The notes: generated by a model not told the origin, from the letters alone. Shown: positions 7,885-17,458, counted from the stretch's first letter. The stretch: DNA of 21,148 bases from Paracoccaceae bacterium (GCA_012036325.1 JAAUPC010000011.1:1-21148); one strand, 5' to 3'. Program-made: numbers and translations.

Positions 7885-8773
7885 CTAGCCCCTGACGCGT
7901 CCCGACAGCAACGGCAGCGAATAGATCACCAGCGCCGCCCAGATCAGCGCGAAGGCTGCCAGCTTCACGGTGCTGAACGGCTCGTCAAAGATGAAGACCG
8001 CCGTCAGGAAGATCATCGTCGGCGCGATGTATTGCATGATCGCAATGGTCGAGAGCCGCAACCGCTTGGCCCCATTGGCATAAATCATCAAGGGCCCCGC
8101 CGTGACGATGCCGCAGCCGACCAGCAGCGCATCGTCCCAAGAAACGCCTTGCAGGAAATGCCCCGTTCCCGCACCCCAAAGCCACAGCATATATCCCAAG
8201 GCCAGCGGCAAAAGGATCAGCACCTCCAGCGCAAAGCCCTGGTTCGGGCCAATCGGCAGCCATTTCTTCAAGAAGGCATAGAACCCCCAGGTCAGCGTCA
8301 GGGCCAGCGCCACCACTGGTAGACGGCCCGCCTCCCAGGTCAGCACCGCCACCGCCACCACCGCCAGCGCAATGGCCACGGCCTGCCAGCGGCCGACCCG
8401 CTCGCGCAGCAAGACCGGCGCCCAGGAAGATCGAAAACAAGGGGTTGATGTAATAGCCAAGGGCTGCATCCAGCGCATGTCCTGACCCGATGGCCCAGAC
8501 ATAGATCCCCCAGTTCACCGAAATCAGCGCCGCCGTAACCGCCCCCATCCCCAGCATCCGGGGCTGGCGGAAAGCAGCCCGCAAATCGCCCGTCCTTCCC
8601 AGCACCCACAGCACGGCCAGCGCCACCGGCACCGACCAGACCACCCGATGCGCAATCACCTCGACCGGCGGGATATGGGCCAGCGCCTTCATGTAAAGCG
8701 GCAGGAAGCCCCAAAGCAGGTAAGCCGTCAGTGCGAAGAGAAACCCCGAAAGGCTGTCTTCATTCGCGGTCAC
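7885..8773 (-). CDS. rarD: RarD-type EamA family transporter (frameshifted as sequenced)
   Basis: This inner-membrane protein of the drug/metabolite transporter superfamily has about ten transmembrane helices in two EamA halves; substrates are unknown. The N-terminal piece from 8773 carries the RarD pattern LTAYLLWGFLPLYMKAL, IPPVEVIAHRVVWS and NWGIYVWAI, up to YINPLFSIFLGA. The frame then fails and homology resumes as LLRERVGRWQAVAIALA and continues to 7885. Removing one G at about 8412-8420 joins them into about 295 residues, the normal RarD length. The 3' end converges on anmK with only 9 bp between the stops. The RarD name comes from homology to the E. coli protein and says little about cargo. 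Confidence 0.88.
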
Positions 8774-9019
8774 CGGGGCAGGGGCTTGGGCGGGGCTTGG
8801 ACAGGGGCTTCGGCATCATTCATCCGCCCCACCTACCCAAACCGCGCTTTCCTCACCACGCCAATCTTGTGCCCCGCACAATTCCGGCATTCTCCCCGCA
8901 GTTGCTCTTTTTCCAAATACTCCCGCCGGAGGCTCCGCCCGATGCGCCACTCTCCGCATGTCACTGCCACGCAAAACCTCAGTGCCAGCAACCGGCGAAG
9001 CCAAGCAGCGGCACGCCAC
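8774..9019. other. Intergenic region between the desaturase gene and rarD
   Basis: This 246-bp stretch has no convincing gene. Near the rarD end are GGGGCTTGG-like repeats (about 8776-8815), which lie upstream of rarD and may belong to its promoter region. At about 8909-8935 there is the motif TTTTTCCAAATACTCCCGCC followed by a small CGGA/TCCG stem, which resembles a second copy at 18165-18208. Confidence 0.45.
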
Positions 9020-9913
9020 TCACCTTTTTGACCGCCGCTCCAGATAACCCCTCGTAAAGGCCGCATAGCCCGCCGCCGTCACCCGCAACTCATCCCGCAT
9101 CAACCGATGTACCTCGGGCAACCGGTGGAAGGGCACGGCAGGCCAGACGTGGTGTTCCACATGATAGGGCATGTTCCAGGCCAAGGCCCTAACCAGCCGG
9201 TTGGTCAAGGTGGTCCGGGTATTTTCGAACATGTTTGCGACCTTTGGGCAGTCGCCATGCTCGGCCAGAAGGTAAAGCCGCAGAAACGGTTGCCCCAGCA
9301 CCACCGGCAGGATCCAGACCCAGAAAAGGATTGGCGACCACAGGAGTGACAGCGTGGCCAGAAGATATCCCGCCGCCATGACCCGCGCCTCGCGCAGCAC
9401 GCGGGTCTTCGCTCCCTCGGCCACGAACTCATCGCTGACCCGGCCCCGGACCAGCGCCCATATCAGCCGCAGTTCCGCGCTCCAATACGGCAGACCCGAG
9501 ACATGCCAAAGCCAGTCGCGCCGCGTCAGGATCGGCCTGCCCGCAAGCTCGGGGTCCTTGCCCGCGATGTTGGTCCAGCGGTGATGCGCCAGGTGAAAGG
9601 CGCGGAACCACTCGAAGGGCAGAAGAAGCAGAAACCCCGCCATCCGCCCCGCCCAGTCGTTCAGCCAGGGGCTACGAAACGGGGTGCGATGCGTCGCCTC
9701 GTGCTCCAGCGTGAAATGGAAGACCAAAAGCACCCCTTGCAGCGGCAGGAAGGCCCACCACCCCGGCACCCCCGCCGCGATCAGGCCGCCAAGGGTTAGG
9801 ATCGCCCCAAGATGCAGCCCCAGATGCCGCAACCCCGGCCCGTTTGACCGTTCCACCATCGCCTCGCGCAAGGCAGGGGGCAGGGCGGTCAAAAAGCCCT
9901 TGGGGTCGGTCAT
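9020..9913 (-). CDS. Membrane fatty acid desaturase family protein
   Basis: This 297-residue membrane protein has the three histidine clusters of the di-iron desaturase/hydroxylase superfamily: HEATH at 71-75, HLAHH at 107-111 and HVEHH at 251-255, plus an extra AEHGD near 218-221. Hydrophobic segments at about 35-70, 90-100 and 180-216 fit the usual four-helix arrangement with the histidines on the cytoplasmic side. It would use O2 and an electron donor to introduce a double bond or hydroxyl group into an acyl or related lipid; the substrate cannot be told. The start at 9913 overlaps the stop of the cupin gene as ATGA, so translation is probably coupled. Confidence 0.88.
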   Translation of the reverse strand: MTDPKGFLTALPPALREAMVERSNGPGLRHLGLHLGAILTLGGLIAAGVPGWWAFLPLQGVLLVFHFTLEHEATHRTPFRSPWLNDWAGRMAGFLLLLPFEWFRAFHLAHHRWTNIAGKDPELAGRPILTRRDWLWHVSGLPYWSAELRLIWALVRGRVSDEFVAEGAKTRVLREARVMAAGYLLATLSLLWSPILFWVWILPVVLGQPFLRLYLLAEHGDCPKVANMFENTRTTLTNRLVRALAWNMPYHVEHHVWPAVPFHRLPEVHRLMRDELRVTAAGYAAFTRGYLERRSKR

Positions 9914-10326
9914 TCCCGTGGCAACTCCCATCCTGGCGGGGCCAGTTCGAACCCCTCGAACCGGAACCCGGGTGAGACGGTGCAGCTGACCAGCGTCCAG
10001 TCCCCGGTGGACCGCGCCGCCTGCCACCAGCCCGCGGGAACCGCGGCCTGCACGACCTCACCCCCCAGAACATCCGGCCCAAGCCGCAGATCCTCAGCCG
10101 CACGCTCACCCAGCGACAGCACCAGTGGTGCCCCCGCATGCCAGAGCCAGATCTCATCGGCATCGACCCGGTGCCAATGGCTCCGCTCACCCGCGCGCAA
10201 CAGGAACAGGATCGCCGTCCCGCTGGCCCGCCCGTCGACCATGGGCCCCGCCCAGGTCTGCCGGTACCAGCCCCCCTCGGGGTGCGGTTGCAACTCCAGC
10301 TTCCGGATGATGTCCTCAGCGCTCAT
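9910..10326 (-). CDS. Cupin superfamily protein, DUF985 (Cupin_5)
   Basis: This 138-residue protein matches the DUF985/Cupin_5 family: LELQPHPEGGWYRQTW at the start, SHWHRVDADEIWLWHAGAPL in the middle and TLVSCTVSPGFRFEGFELA at the end. Such single-domain cupins form a small beta barrel; the family's biochemical role is not firmly known. The start at 10326 overlaps the stop of the pseudouridine synthase gene (ATGA) and its own stop overlaps the desaturase start in the same way, making a three-gene coupled unit. Confidence 0.88.
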   Translation of the reverse strand: MSAEDIIRKLELQPHPEGGWYRQTWAGPMVDGRASGTAILFLLRAGERSHWHRVDADEIWLWHAGAPLVLSLGERAAEDLRLGPDVLGGEVVQAAVPAGWWQAARSTGDWTLVSCTVSPGFRFEGFELAPPGWELPRE

Positions 10327-10853
10327 GCCTGCCTCCATTCGCCCGGGCTCAGGCCTTCCAGCGACCACTGCCCCACCCGCCAGCGGATCAGCCGCAGGCA
10401 GGGCAAACCCACCGCCGCGCACATCCGCCGCACCTGCCGGTTCCGCCCCTCACGGATTTTCAGCTCAATCCACCCATCTGGCACCGATTTCCGCACCCGG
10501 ATTGGCGGGGTGCGGGGCCAAAGCCAGTCCGGCTCTGCCACTGCTTTTGCCGAAGCCGGCAGGGTAGGGCCATCGTTCAGTTCCACGCCCCCGCGCAACC
10601 GCGCCAATGCGTCCGCGCTGACGACCCCCTCCACTTGCGCAAGATAAGTCTTCTCAAACTTGAACCGCGGGTCCGCAATCCGCGCCTGCAAGCGTCCGTC
10701 ATCGGTCAAGACTACCAGCCCCTCCGAATCTCGGTCCAACCGCCCCGCCGGATAAACCCCTTTCACCGGCACAAAATCCGCCAACACCGCCCGCTCCCCC
10801 TCGCGGGAAAACTGGCACAGGACGTCATACGGTTTGTTCAGCAGGATCAGCAT
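10323..10853 (-). CDS. rluE: rRNA pseudouridine synthase, RluE-like (RsuA/RluB/E/F family)
   Basis: This protein of 176 residues, or 181 from the ATG at 10868, isomerises a specific uridine to pseudouridine in rRNA; E. coli RluE acts on 23S rRNA U2457. It opens with ILLNKPYDVLCQF, has the catalytic motif GRLDRDSEGL (the Asp at about residue 40) and the downstream KIREGRNRQVRRM motif. There is no N-terminal S4 domain, as in RluE. AAGGG just upstream mildly favours the ATG at 10853. The gene heads the coupled trio with the cupin and desaturase genes and follows eno, from which it is separated by tandem hairpins. Confidence 0.88.
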   Translation of the reverse strand: MLILLNKPYDVLCQFSREGERAVLADFVPVKGVYPAGRLDRDSEGLVVLTDDGRLQARIADPRFKFEKTYLAQVEGVVSADALARLRGGVELNDGPTLPASAKAVAEPDWLWPRTPPIRVRKSVPDGWIELKIREGRNRQVRRMCAAVGLPCLRLIRWRVGQWSLEGLSPGEWRQA

Positions 10854-10886
10854 AACCCTTGCTGCCATGACATGCGCCAAAAGCAA

Positions 10887-10926
10887 GGGGTGCCCGCAGG
10901 CACCCCCAAATTTTCGCAGAAAATTT
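10887..10926 (-). terminator. Tandem hairpins downstream of eno
   Basis: On the minus strand, 20 bases past the eno stop, AAATTTT/AAAATTT (10908-10914 with 10920-10926, 5-nt loop) is followed by GGGGTGCC/GGCACCCC (10887-10894 with 10899-10906, 4-nt loop) and then TTGCTTTTGG. The GC-rich second stem with its T-rich tail looks like an intrinsic terminator for eno. The AT-only first stem is unusual in this GC-rich setting. Confidence 0.65.
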
Positions 10927-10946
10927 GTGCCCTGTTTGGTCTGGGT

Positions 10947-12224
10947 TCAGCCCTTCAGCACCGACCGCCCGGCATATTCCGCCGTCTCGCCCAGCATTTC
11001 CTCGATCCGGATCAGCTGGTTGTATTTCGCCAGCCGGTCCGACCGCGACAAGGACCCCGTCTTGATCTGCCCGCAGTTCGTGGCCACCGCAAGATCCGCA
11101 ATCGTGTAGTCCTCGGTCTCGCCCGACCGGTGGCTCATCACGTTGGTATAGCGCGCGCGGTGGGCCATATCGACGGCCTGCAGCGTCTCGGTCAGGGTGC
11201 CGATCTGGTTGACCTTCACCAGCATCGAATTCGCACAGCCCGCCTTGATCCCCTCGGCCAATCGCTTCGGGTTGGTGACGAAAAGATCATCCCCGACCAG
11301 CTGGATTTTCGACCCGAGAGTGTCGGTCAGAAGCTTCCAGCCCGCCCAATCATCTTCCGAACAGCCATCTTCAATGCTGATGATCGGATAATCCGCCGCA
11401 AGACCCGCAAGGAAGGCCACGTTCTCTTCGATCGACAGGGATTTTCCTTCGCCTGTCATCTCATAGCGACCGTTCTTGAAGTATTCCGTCGCCGCGCAGT
11501 CCAGCGCAAGGAAGATATCCTCGCCGGGCTTGTATCCTGCCTTCTCGATCGATTTCAAAATGAAATCAAGCGCGTCGCGGGCAGAGCTCAAGTTGGGCGC
11601 AAACCCACCCTCATCGCCGATCCCGGTATTGTGGCCTGCGGCCTGCAGTTCCTTTTTCAGCGTATGAAAGACTTCCGACCCCATCCGCACCGCCTCGCGG
11701 ATGTTCTCGGCACCCACTGGCATGATCATGAATTCCTGGATGTCGATCGGGTTGTCGGCATGCTCGCCGCCGTTGATGATGTTCATCATCGGCACCGGCA
11801 GCACGCGGGCCGAGGTGCCCCCGACATAGCGGTACAGCGGCTGCGCGGTGAACTCCGCCGCGGCCTTCGCCACTGCCAGCGACACGCCCAGAATGGCGTT
11901 CGCCCCTAGGCGCGACTTGTTCGGCGTGCCGTCCATTTCAATCATCGTGCGGTCGATGCCGACCTGTTCGGTCGCGTCAAAGCCCACGATCTCTTCGGCG
12001 ATCTCGCCGTTCACCGCCGCGACCGCCTCAAGGACGCCCTTGCCCTTGTAACGGGCCTTGTCGCCATCGCGGCGCTCATTGGCCTCATGCGCGCCGGTAG
12101 AGGCACCTGACGGTACCGCCGCCCGGCCCATGCTGCCGTCTTCCAGCGTGACGTCCACCTCAACCGTCGGGTTGCCCCGGCTGTCCAGAATTTCGCGGGC
12201 GTGAATGTCGATGATCGTGCTCAT
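10947..12224 (-). CDS. eno: Enolase (phosphopyruvate hydratase)
   Basis: This 425-residue, complete enolase interconverts 2-phosphoglycerate and phosphoenolpyruvate; it is also a degradosome partner in some bacteria. Catalytic and metal sites are in place: GDEGGFAP at 203-210 (general-acid Glu), Asp242, Glu285 in SIEDG, Asp312 in LVGDD, Lys337 in LVKVNQ (general base) and the loop SHRSGETED at 364-372. The start at 12224 has GGGAA a short distance upstream. It is divergent from the EamA transporter gene, with 165 bp between the starts. It is one of few long genes here with no frame damage. Confidence 0.97.
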   Translation of the reverse strand: MSTIIDIHAREILDSRGNPTVEVDVTLEDGSMGRAAVPSGASTGAHEANERRDGDKARYKGKGVLEAVAAVNGEIAEEIVGFDATEQVGIDRTMIEMDGTPNKSRLGANAILGVSLAVAKAAAEFTAQPLYRYVGGTSARVLPVPMMNIINGGEHADNPIDIQEFMIMPVGAENIREAVRMGSEVFHTLKKELQAAGHNTGIGDEGGFAPNLSSARDALDFILKSIEKAGYKPGEDIFLALDCAATEYFKNGRYEMTGEGKSLSIEENVAFLAGLAADYPIISIEDGCSEDDWAGWKLLTDTLGSKIQLVGDDLFVTNPKRLAEGIKAGCANSMLVKVNQIGTLTETLQAVDMAHRARYTNVMSHRSGETEDYTIADLAVATNCGQIKTGSLSRSDRLAKYNQLIRIEEMLGETAEYAGRSVLKG

Positions 12225-12389
12225 GGGTGGTTCCCTTTGGCCGAATGGATGCTCTCAGCCGCCCGTTTACTCTGCCAGCGGCCACAGGGGAAGCGGCTTT
12301 GGAAGCCACTTTGGAAGCCGCTTTCACCCGGGCCCGGCCTTGCCCTTCCACCGCCGCCCATGCACAACTGCGCCCAAGAGGGGGATCAG
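12225..12389. promoter_or_regulatory. Divergent promoter region of eno and the EamA gene, with a stem-loop
   Basis: The 165-bp region between the two divergent starts contains AAGCGGCTT (12291-12299) and AAGCCGCTT (12315-12323), a perfect 9-bp inverted repeat with a 15-nt loop. The direct repeat CTTTGGAAGCC overlaps it at 12297-12307 and 12309-12319 (period 12). It may be an operator or a leader structure for either gene. I see no strong consensus promoter. Confidence 0.4.
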
Positions 12390-13282
12390 ATGCACCGCAA
12401 GGACCGGCTTGACCTATTCGGAGGCTCTGTCCTTCTGGGTGTCACCCTCTTGTTGTCGTTCAACCAGGTCATCGTGAAACTGGTGAATGACGGGCTGCAG
12501 CCGGTGTTCTTCGCCGGCTTGCGGTCGTTCCTGGCGATCTTCTTTGTCTGGGCCTGGCTGGCCTACAAGGGCCGCCCGCCGCGCCTGAACCGCGCGGCCA
12601 TCGGCCCCGGCCTTCTGATGGGCGCGGTCTTCGCGGCGGAATTCCTGTGCCTTTTCCTGGCATTGGACCTGACAAGCGTTGGGCGTGCCTCGGTCATCAT
12701 GTATTCGATGCCGGTCTGGTTCGCGATCATGGCGCATTTCGGCCTGGATGAGCCGATCAGCCCAAAGACAGCCGCTGGCCTCGCCTTGGCCTTTTCGGGT
12801 TGCGCCCTGGCGATCTTCAGCCGCCCCGACACCGGCGAGGCCAGCCTTGCCGGTGACCTTCTGGCCCTTGGCGCCGCCCTTGGCTGGGCGGGGACGGCCT
12901 TTGTCGCCCGCCCGCCCGGTGATGCGCCGCCGAAGGGCCAGAGATGCAGCTCTTCTGGATGGTGCTGGTATCGGGCCCGATCCTTCTGCTGGCCGCGCCC
13001 TTCTTCGGCCCGCTGATCCGCGACCTGCAACCGATCCACCTGGTCGGGCTTTTGTTCCAATCCTCGGTCGTGGTGGCGGGCGGCTTCATCGCCTGGCTTT
13101 GGCTGATGTCGGTCTATCCGTCGTCCACGGTCGCATCGTTTTCCTTCCTGACGCCGATCTTCGCGATCTGCCTCGGTGCCTTAATCTTTGGCGAATCCAT
13201 CACTTGGCCGATTCTCGGCGCGGCCGCACTGGTCGCGGCGGGGATCGTCCTGATCAACCGGCCGACCGGCCCGCGCCGCTAA
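12390..13282 (+). CDS. EamA/DMT family transporter (frameshifted as sequenced)
   Basis: This is a second drug/metabolite transporter superfamily permease, with about ten transmembrane helices and two EamA domains and no known substrate. The first part, from MHRKDRLDLFGGSVLLGV to SLAGDLLALGAALGWAGTAFVAR, is well formed. The frame then fails and homology resumes as MQLFWMVLVSGPILLL and goes on to YPSSTVASFSFLTPIFAICL and LINRPTGPRR at 13282. One added base between 12923 and 12943 joins them into about 297 residues, the family norm; a TGA at 12920-12922 in the second frame sets the left limit of the break. GAGGGGG about eight bases upstream supports the ATG at 12390. Confidence 0.88.
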
Positions 13283-13694
13283 GGCCGGGTAAGGGAATCG
13301 CCCCAGGTCACAGCACCTTCCTGGTTCGGCATGGCAACCACGGCGTGCAAACCGGCCAGAAGCCTTGCAAATCCGGCGCTCTTCACAAACTGCGCGAAGT
13401 CTGTCCCCAGACCTGTCCACATCCCGCCCGGAATCCGCATGACAGTTCCGTGACTGCGGCCTTTTCGCGTCAAGCCGGAAAATCCGCACGCCACGCAAAT
13501 AATTCCGTTGAACGGCCCCGGCGAATACGACAGTTTGACAAGGCGGCCGGGGTCAACACCATATCTAGTGCCGACGAGCGGGACAGGACGACACCAGCGC
13601 AAGACCCCGGGTTTACCGGGCAAACGCATGTCGTGCGGTTTCATCGCAGTTCAATTCTGGCCAGTGGCCGCATAAAAAACGGGAGTTCAGGGGC
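13283..13694. other. Long intergenic region upstream of nrdJ
   Basis: This 412-bp stretch holds the nrdJ promoter and a candidate NrdR box (annotated separately), plus a small CCCGG/CCGGG stem at 13606-13620. A minus-strand frame reading MRIPGGMWTGLGTDFAQF at about 13279-13440 is open, but I cannot support it as a gene. I looked for a cobalamin riboswitch because NrdJ needs B12 and found no B12-box-like sequence. Confidence 0.5.
13535..13571 (+). promoter_or_regulatory. Candidate nrdJ promoter with overlapping NrdR box
   Basis: ACACCATATCTAGTGC (13556-13571) matches 13 of 16 positions of the NrdR-box consensus as I remember it (ACACWATATATWGTGT). A perfect -35 hexamer, TTGACA, lies at 13535-13540, and the -10 candidate (CATATC, 13560-13565, 19-bp spacing) falls inside the box. 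Repression by NrdR-ATP/dATP at such a site is the known mode for ribonucleotide reductase genes. A typical second box about 31 bp away is not evident. Confidence 0.6.
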
Positions 13695-16600
13695 ATGAAG
13701 ATCGAGCGGAAGTTCACCACCGAAGCCACCGGCGCCTATGGTGCCTTGGCCTTTACCACCACCGTTTCCGAAATCCGCAATCCCGACGGCACGGTCGTCT
13801 TCCGCAACGACGCGGTCGAGATCCCCGAAGGCTGGAGCCAGGTCGCCTCGGACGTCCTTGCCCAGAAGTATTTCCGCAAGGCGGGTGTTCCGGCGGCCTT
13901 GAAGCGTGTGAAGGAAAAGGGCGTGCCCGAATTCCTGTGGCGCTCGGTCCCCGATGAAGAGGCGCTGGCCAAGCTTCCGGCTGAGGCCCGCAATGTCGGC
14001 GAAACCAGCGCCAAGCAGGTGTTTGACCGCCTCGCCGGCGCCTGGGCCTATTGGGGCTGGAAGGGTGGCTACTTCACCACCGAAGCCGACGCCTCCGCCT
14101 ATTACGACGAAATGCGCTTCATGCTGGCCCGCCAGATGGCCGCCCCAAACTCGCCCCAGTGGTTCAATACGGGCCTGCACTGGGCCTATGGCATCGACGG
14201 CCCGTCGCAGGGTCACTTCTACGTCGACCACCAGACCGGCAAGCTGACCAAGTCCTCCAGCGCCTACGAACACCCTCAGCCCCACGCCTGCTTCATCCAG
14301 TCGGTCAAGGATGACCTGGTGGGTGACGGCGGCATCATGGACCTTTGGGTGCGTGAAGCGCGGCTTTTCAAATATGGCTCTGGCACCGGCACCAACTTCT
14401 CCTCGCTTCGCGGCGAAGGGGAAAAGCTCTCCGGTGGCGGCAAGTCCTCGGGCCTGATGGGCTTCCTCAAGATCGGTGACCGCGCCGCTGGGGCGATCAA
14501 GTCGGGCGGCACCACCCGCCGTGCGGCCAAGATGGTCATCATCGACATGGATCACCCCGATGTCGAAGATTTCATCAACTGGAAGGTGATCGAAGAGCAG
14601 AAGGTCGCCTCCCTCGTCGCCGGATCGAAAATGCATGAGGCCCGCCTCAACGACATCTTTGCCGCGATCAAATCCTTCGACGGAAGCATGGACGGCGCCA
14701 CCGACGCCGCCAAGAACCCGGCCCTGAAAGCCGCGATCAAGGCCGCGAAAAAGGCAATGATCCCCGACACCTACACCAACCGCATCCTGCAATACGCGCG
14801 TCAGGGCTTCACCTCGATCGAATTCCCGACCTACGACACCGATTGGGATTCTGAGGCTTACATCTCCGTCTCCGGCCAGAACTCCAACAACTCGGTCCGC
14901 GTGACTGACGCCTTCCTGACCGCCGTCAAGGAAGACAAGCCGTGGGAGCTGATCCGCCGCACCGATGGCAAGGTCGCCAAGACCGTCTCCGCGCGTGAGC
15001 TTTGGGACCAGATCGGCCACGCCGCCTGGGCCTGCGCCGACCCCGGCATTCAGTTCCATGACACCGTCAACGCCTGGCACACCTGCCCCGAAGACGGCGC
15101 GATCCGGGGGTCCAACCCCTGCTCGGAATACATGTTCCTTGACGACACCGCCTGCAACCTCGCGTCATGAACCTGCTGACGTTCTTCCACGACGGCAAGT
15201 TCGACGCCGAGGCTTACGTCCACGCCTCGCGCCTCTGGACCGTGACGCTGGAAATCTCGGTGATGATGGCGCAGTTCCCCTCGAAGGAAATCGCGCAACT
15301 CAGCTACGACTTCCGCACCCTTGGCCTCGGCTATGCCAATATCGGCGGCCTTCTGATGAACATGGGCCTTGGCTATGACAGCAAGGAAGGCCGCGCCCTG
15401 TGCGGTGCCCTGACCGCGATCATGACGGGCGTCTCTTACGCCACCTCGGCCGAAATCGCGTCAGAGCTTGGGCCCTTCGCGGGGTATGAGCGCAACAAGA
15501 CCCACATGCTGCGCGTCATCCGCAACCACCGCGCCGCCGCCCATGCGACCGGCGTCTACGAAGGCCTGAACGTTCCCGCAGTCGCCCTTGACCACGCGAA
15601 TTGCCCGGACCAAGGCCTTGTGTCCCTTGCGAAATCCGCCTGGGATGAGGCGCTGAAACTCGGTGAGGCCCACGGCTTCCGCAACGCGCAAACCACCGTC
15701 ATCGCCCCGACCGGCACCATTGGCCTGGTGATGGATTGCGACACCACGGGGATTGAGCCCGACTTCGCCCTGGTGAAGTTCAAGAAACTCGCCGGTGGCG
15801 GTTACTTCAAGATCATCAACCAGTCGGTTCCGGCCGCCCTGGAAAAGCTGGGCTACTCCACCTCCCAAGCGGCTGAGATCGTGGCCCATGCCGTCGGCCA
15901 CGCCTCCCTCGGCCAGGCCCCCGGCATCAACCACTCGTCGCTGATCGGCCACGGTTTCGGCCCGCGTGAGATTGAGAAGCTTGAGGCAGCACTGCCAAGC
16001 GCTTTCGACATCAAGTTCGTCTTCAACCAGTGGACCCTGGGTGAAGACTTCTGCAAAGGCACCCTCGGCATCCCGGAAGAAAAGCTGAACGATCCCACCT
16101 TCGACCTTCTGCGCCACCTTGGCTTTACCAAAGCCCAGATCGACGCCGCCAATGACCATGTCTGCGGCACGATGACCCTGGAAAACGCGCCGCACCTGAA
16201 GCCCGAACACTACTCGGTCTTCGACTGCGCCAACCCCTGCGGCAAGACCGGCAAGCGCTATCTTTCGGTCGAAAGCCACATCTACATGATGGCTGCGGCG
16301 CAATCCTTCATCTCGGGAGCGATCTCGAAGACGATCAACATGCCGAACAACGCCACCATCCTTGAGACGCTGGCGGCCTACGAGCTTTCCCACTCCCTCG
16401 GCATCAAGGCCAACGCGCTCTACCGCGACGGCTCCAAACTCAGCCAGCCCCTCGCCAGCGCGCTGATCGAGGATGATGAGGACGCCGAAGAGATCCTGAC
16501 CAACGGCTCCACCATGGAAAAAGCCCAGGTCATCGCCGAAAAGATCGTCGAAAAGGTCATCATCAAGGAAATCGTCCGCTCCAACCGCGAGAAATTGCCG

Positions 16601-17377
16601 GAACGCCGCAAGGGCTATACCCAGAAAGCCATCGTCGGCGGCCATAAGGTTTACCTGCGCACCGGCGAATACCAGGACGGCTCCCTCGGCGAAATCTTCA
16701 TCGACATGCACAAGGAAGGCGCTGGCTTCCGCGCGATGATGAACAACTTCGCCATCGCGGTCTCGGTCGGCCTGCAATACGGCGTCCCGCTGGAAGAGTT
16801 TGTGGAGGCCTTCACCTTCACCCGCTTTGAACCGGCTGGCATGGTGCAGGGCAACGACAGCATCAAGAACGCGACCTCGATCCTGGACTACATCTTCCGC
16901 GAACTGGCGGTCAGCTACCTTGACCGGACTGACCTTGCGCATGTCGCCCCGAAAGGTGCCTCGTTCGACGATCTTGGCCGGGGTGAGGAAGAGGGCAAGC
17001 GCAACATCTCCGAAGTCAGCGACGCCGCTGCCACCCGCGGGCTTGAGGTGCTGAAGCAGATCTCCTCCACCGGCTATCTCCGCAAACGCCTGCCGCAGGA
17101 ACTTGTGGTCCTGCAAGGCGGCATGGGGGCGACAGCCCTGGCGAACGGGACTGACCCGGTGTCGACCCTGAACATGCTGGTCCCAGAAGGCCGGATCGCA
17201 GGCTTCTCCGAAAGCGTATCCAGTTTCGCGATCACTACTGCGACCGACGCGCGGTCAAAGGCCAAACTGCAAGGCTACACCGGCGACAGCTGCGGCGAGT
17301 GCGGCAACTACACGATGGTCAGGAACGGGTCCTGTTTGAAGTGTAATTCATGTGGCGCAACCACGGGTTGTAGTTAA
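13695..17377 (+). CDS. nrdJ: Adenosylcobalamin-dependent (class II) ribonucleoside-diphosphate reductase, split into two frames as sequenced
   Basis: NrdJ reduces ribonucleotides to deoxyribonucleotides with a B12-derived radical and needs no oxygen. The first frame (13695-15170, 491 residues) contains a conserved PHACFIQSV Cys region and ends just after the active-site NPCSE motif (474-478). The second frame (15167-17377, 736 residues) has VIAPTGTIGLVMDCDTTGIE, FDCANPCGKTGKRYLSVESH and the redox/zinc-like Cys tail CGECGNY...CLKCNSCG. The frames overlap as ATGA exactly where homologues read NLASLNLL: adding one base in TCATGAAC restores TCA-CTG-AAC (Ser-Leu-Asn). The joined length of about 1,227 residues is typical. 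A sequence indel is likely; a coupled split gene is the alternative. Confidence 0.93.
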
Positions 17378-17391
17378 TCTGAAATTGGGTT

Positions 17392-17420
17392 GGGGCGCGG
17401 AATTGGTCCTTCCGCGCCCC
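17392..17420 (+). terminator. Intrinsic terminator-like hairpin after nrdJ
   Basis: GGGGCGCGGAA (17392-17402) and TTCCGCGCCCC (17410-17420) form a perfect 11-bp stem with a 7-nt loop, 15 bp after the nrdJ stop. Only a short GGCTTT follows, so termination may be partial or factor-assisted. Confidence 0.7.
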
Positions 17421-17458
17421 GGCTTTCCCGCATTGTATTGTGCACGTTGCGGGGCAAG

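Noticed and set aside
12291..12323. Inverted repeat upstream of eno as an intrinsic terminator
   Set aside because: It lies between two divergent starts and has no T-run, so there is nothing to terminate.
13279..13440. Possible small minus-strand gene (MRIPGGMWTGLGTDFAQF...) before nrdJ
   Set aside because: No clear ribosome binding site or recognised family; conservation would be needed to support it.
13283..13694. Cobalamin riboswitch upstream of the B12-dependent nrdJ
   Set aside because: I looked for a B12-box-like sequence and the usual stems and did not find them.
13641..15080. Open frame of 479 codons on the minus strand opposite nrdJ
   Set aside because: It mirrors nrdJ codon bias in GC-rich DNA, has no recognisable motifs, and the plus strand is clearly NrdJ.
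15461..17116. Open frame of 551 codons on the minus strand opposite the second half of nrdJ
   Set aside because: Same codon-bias shadow; no family resemblance.
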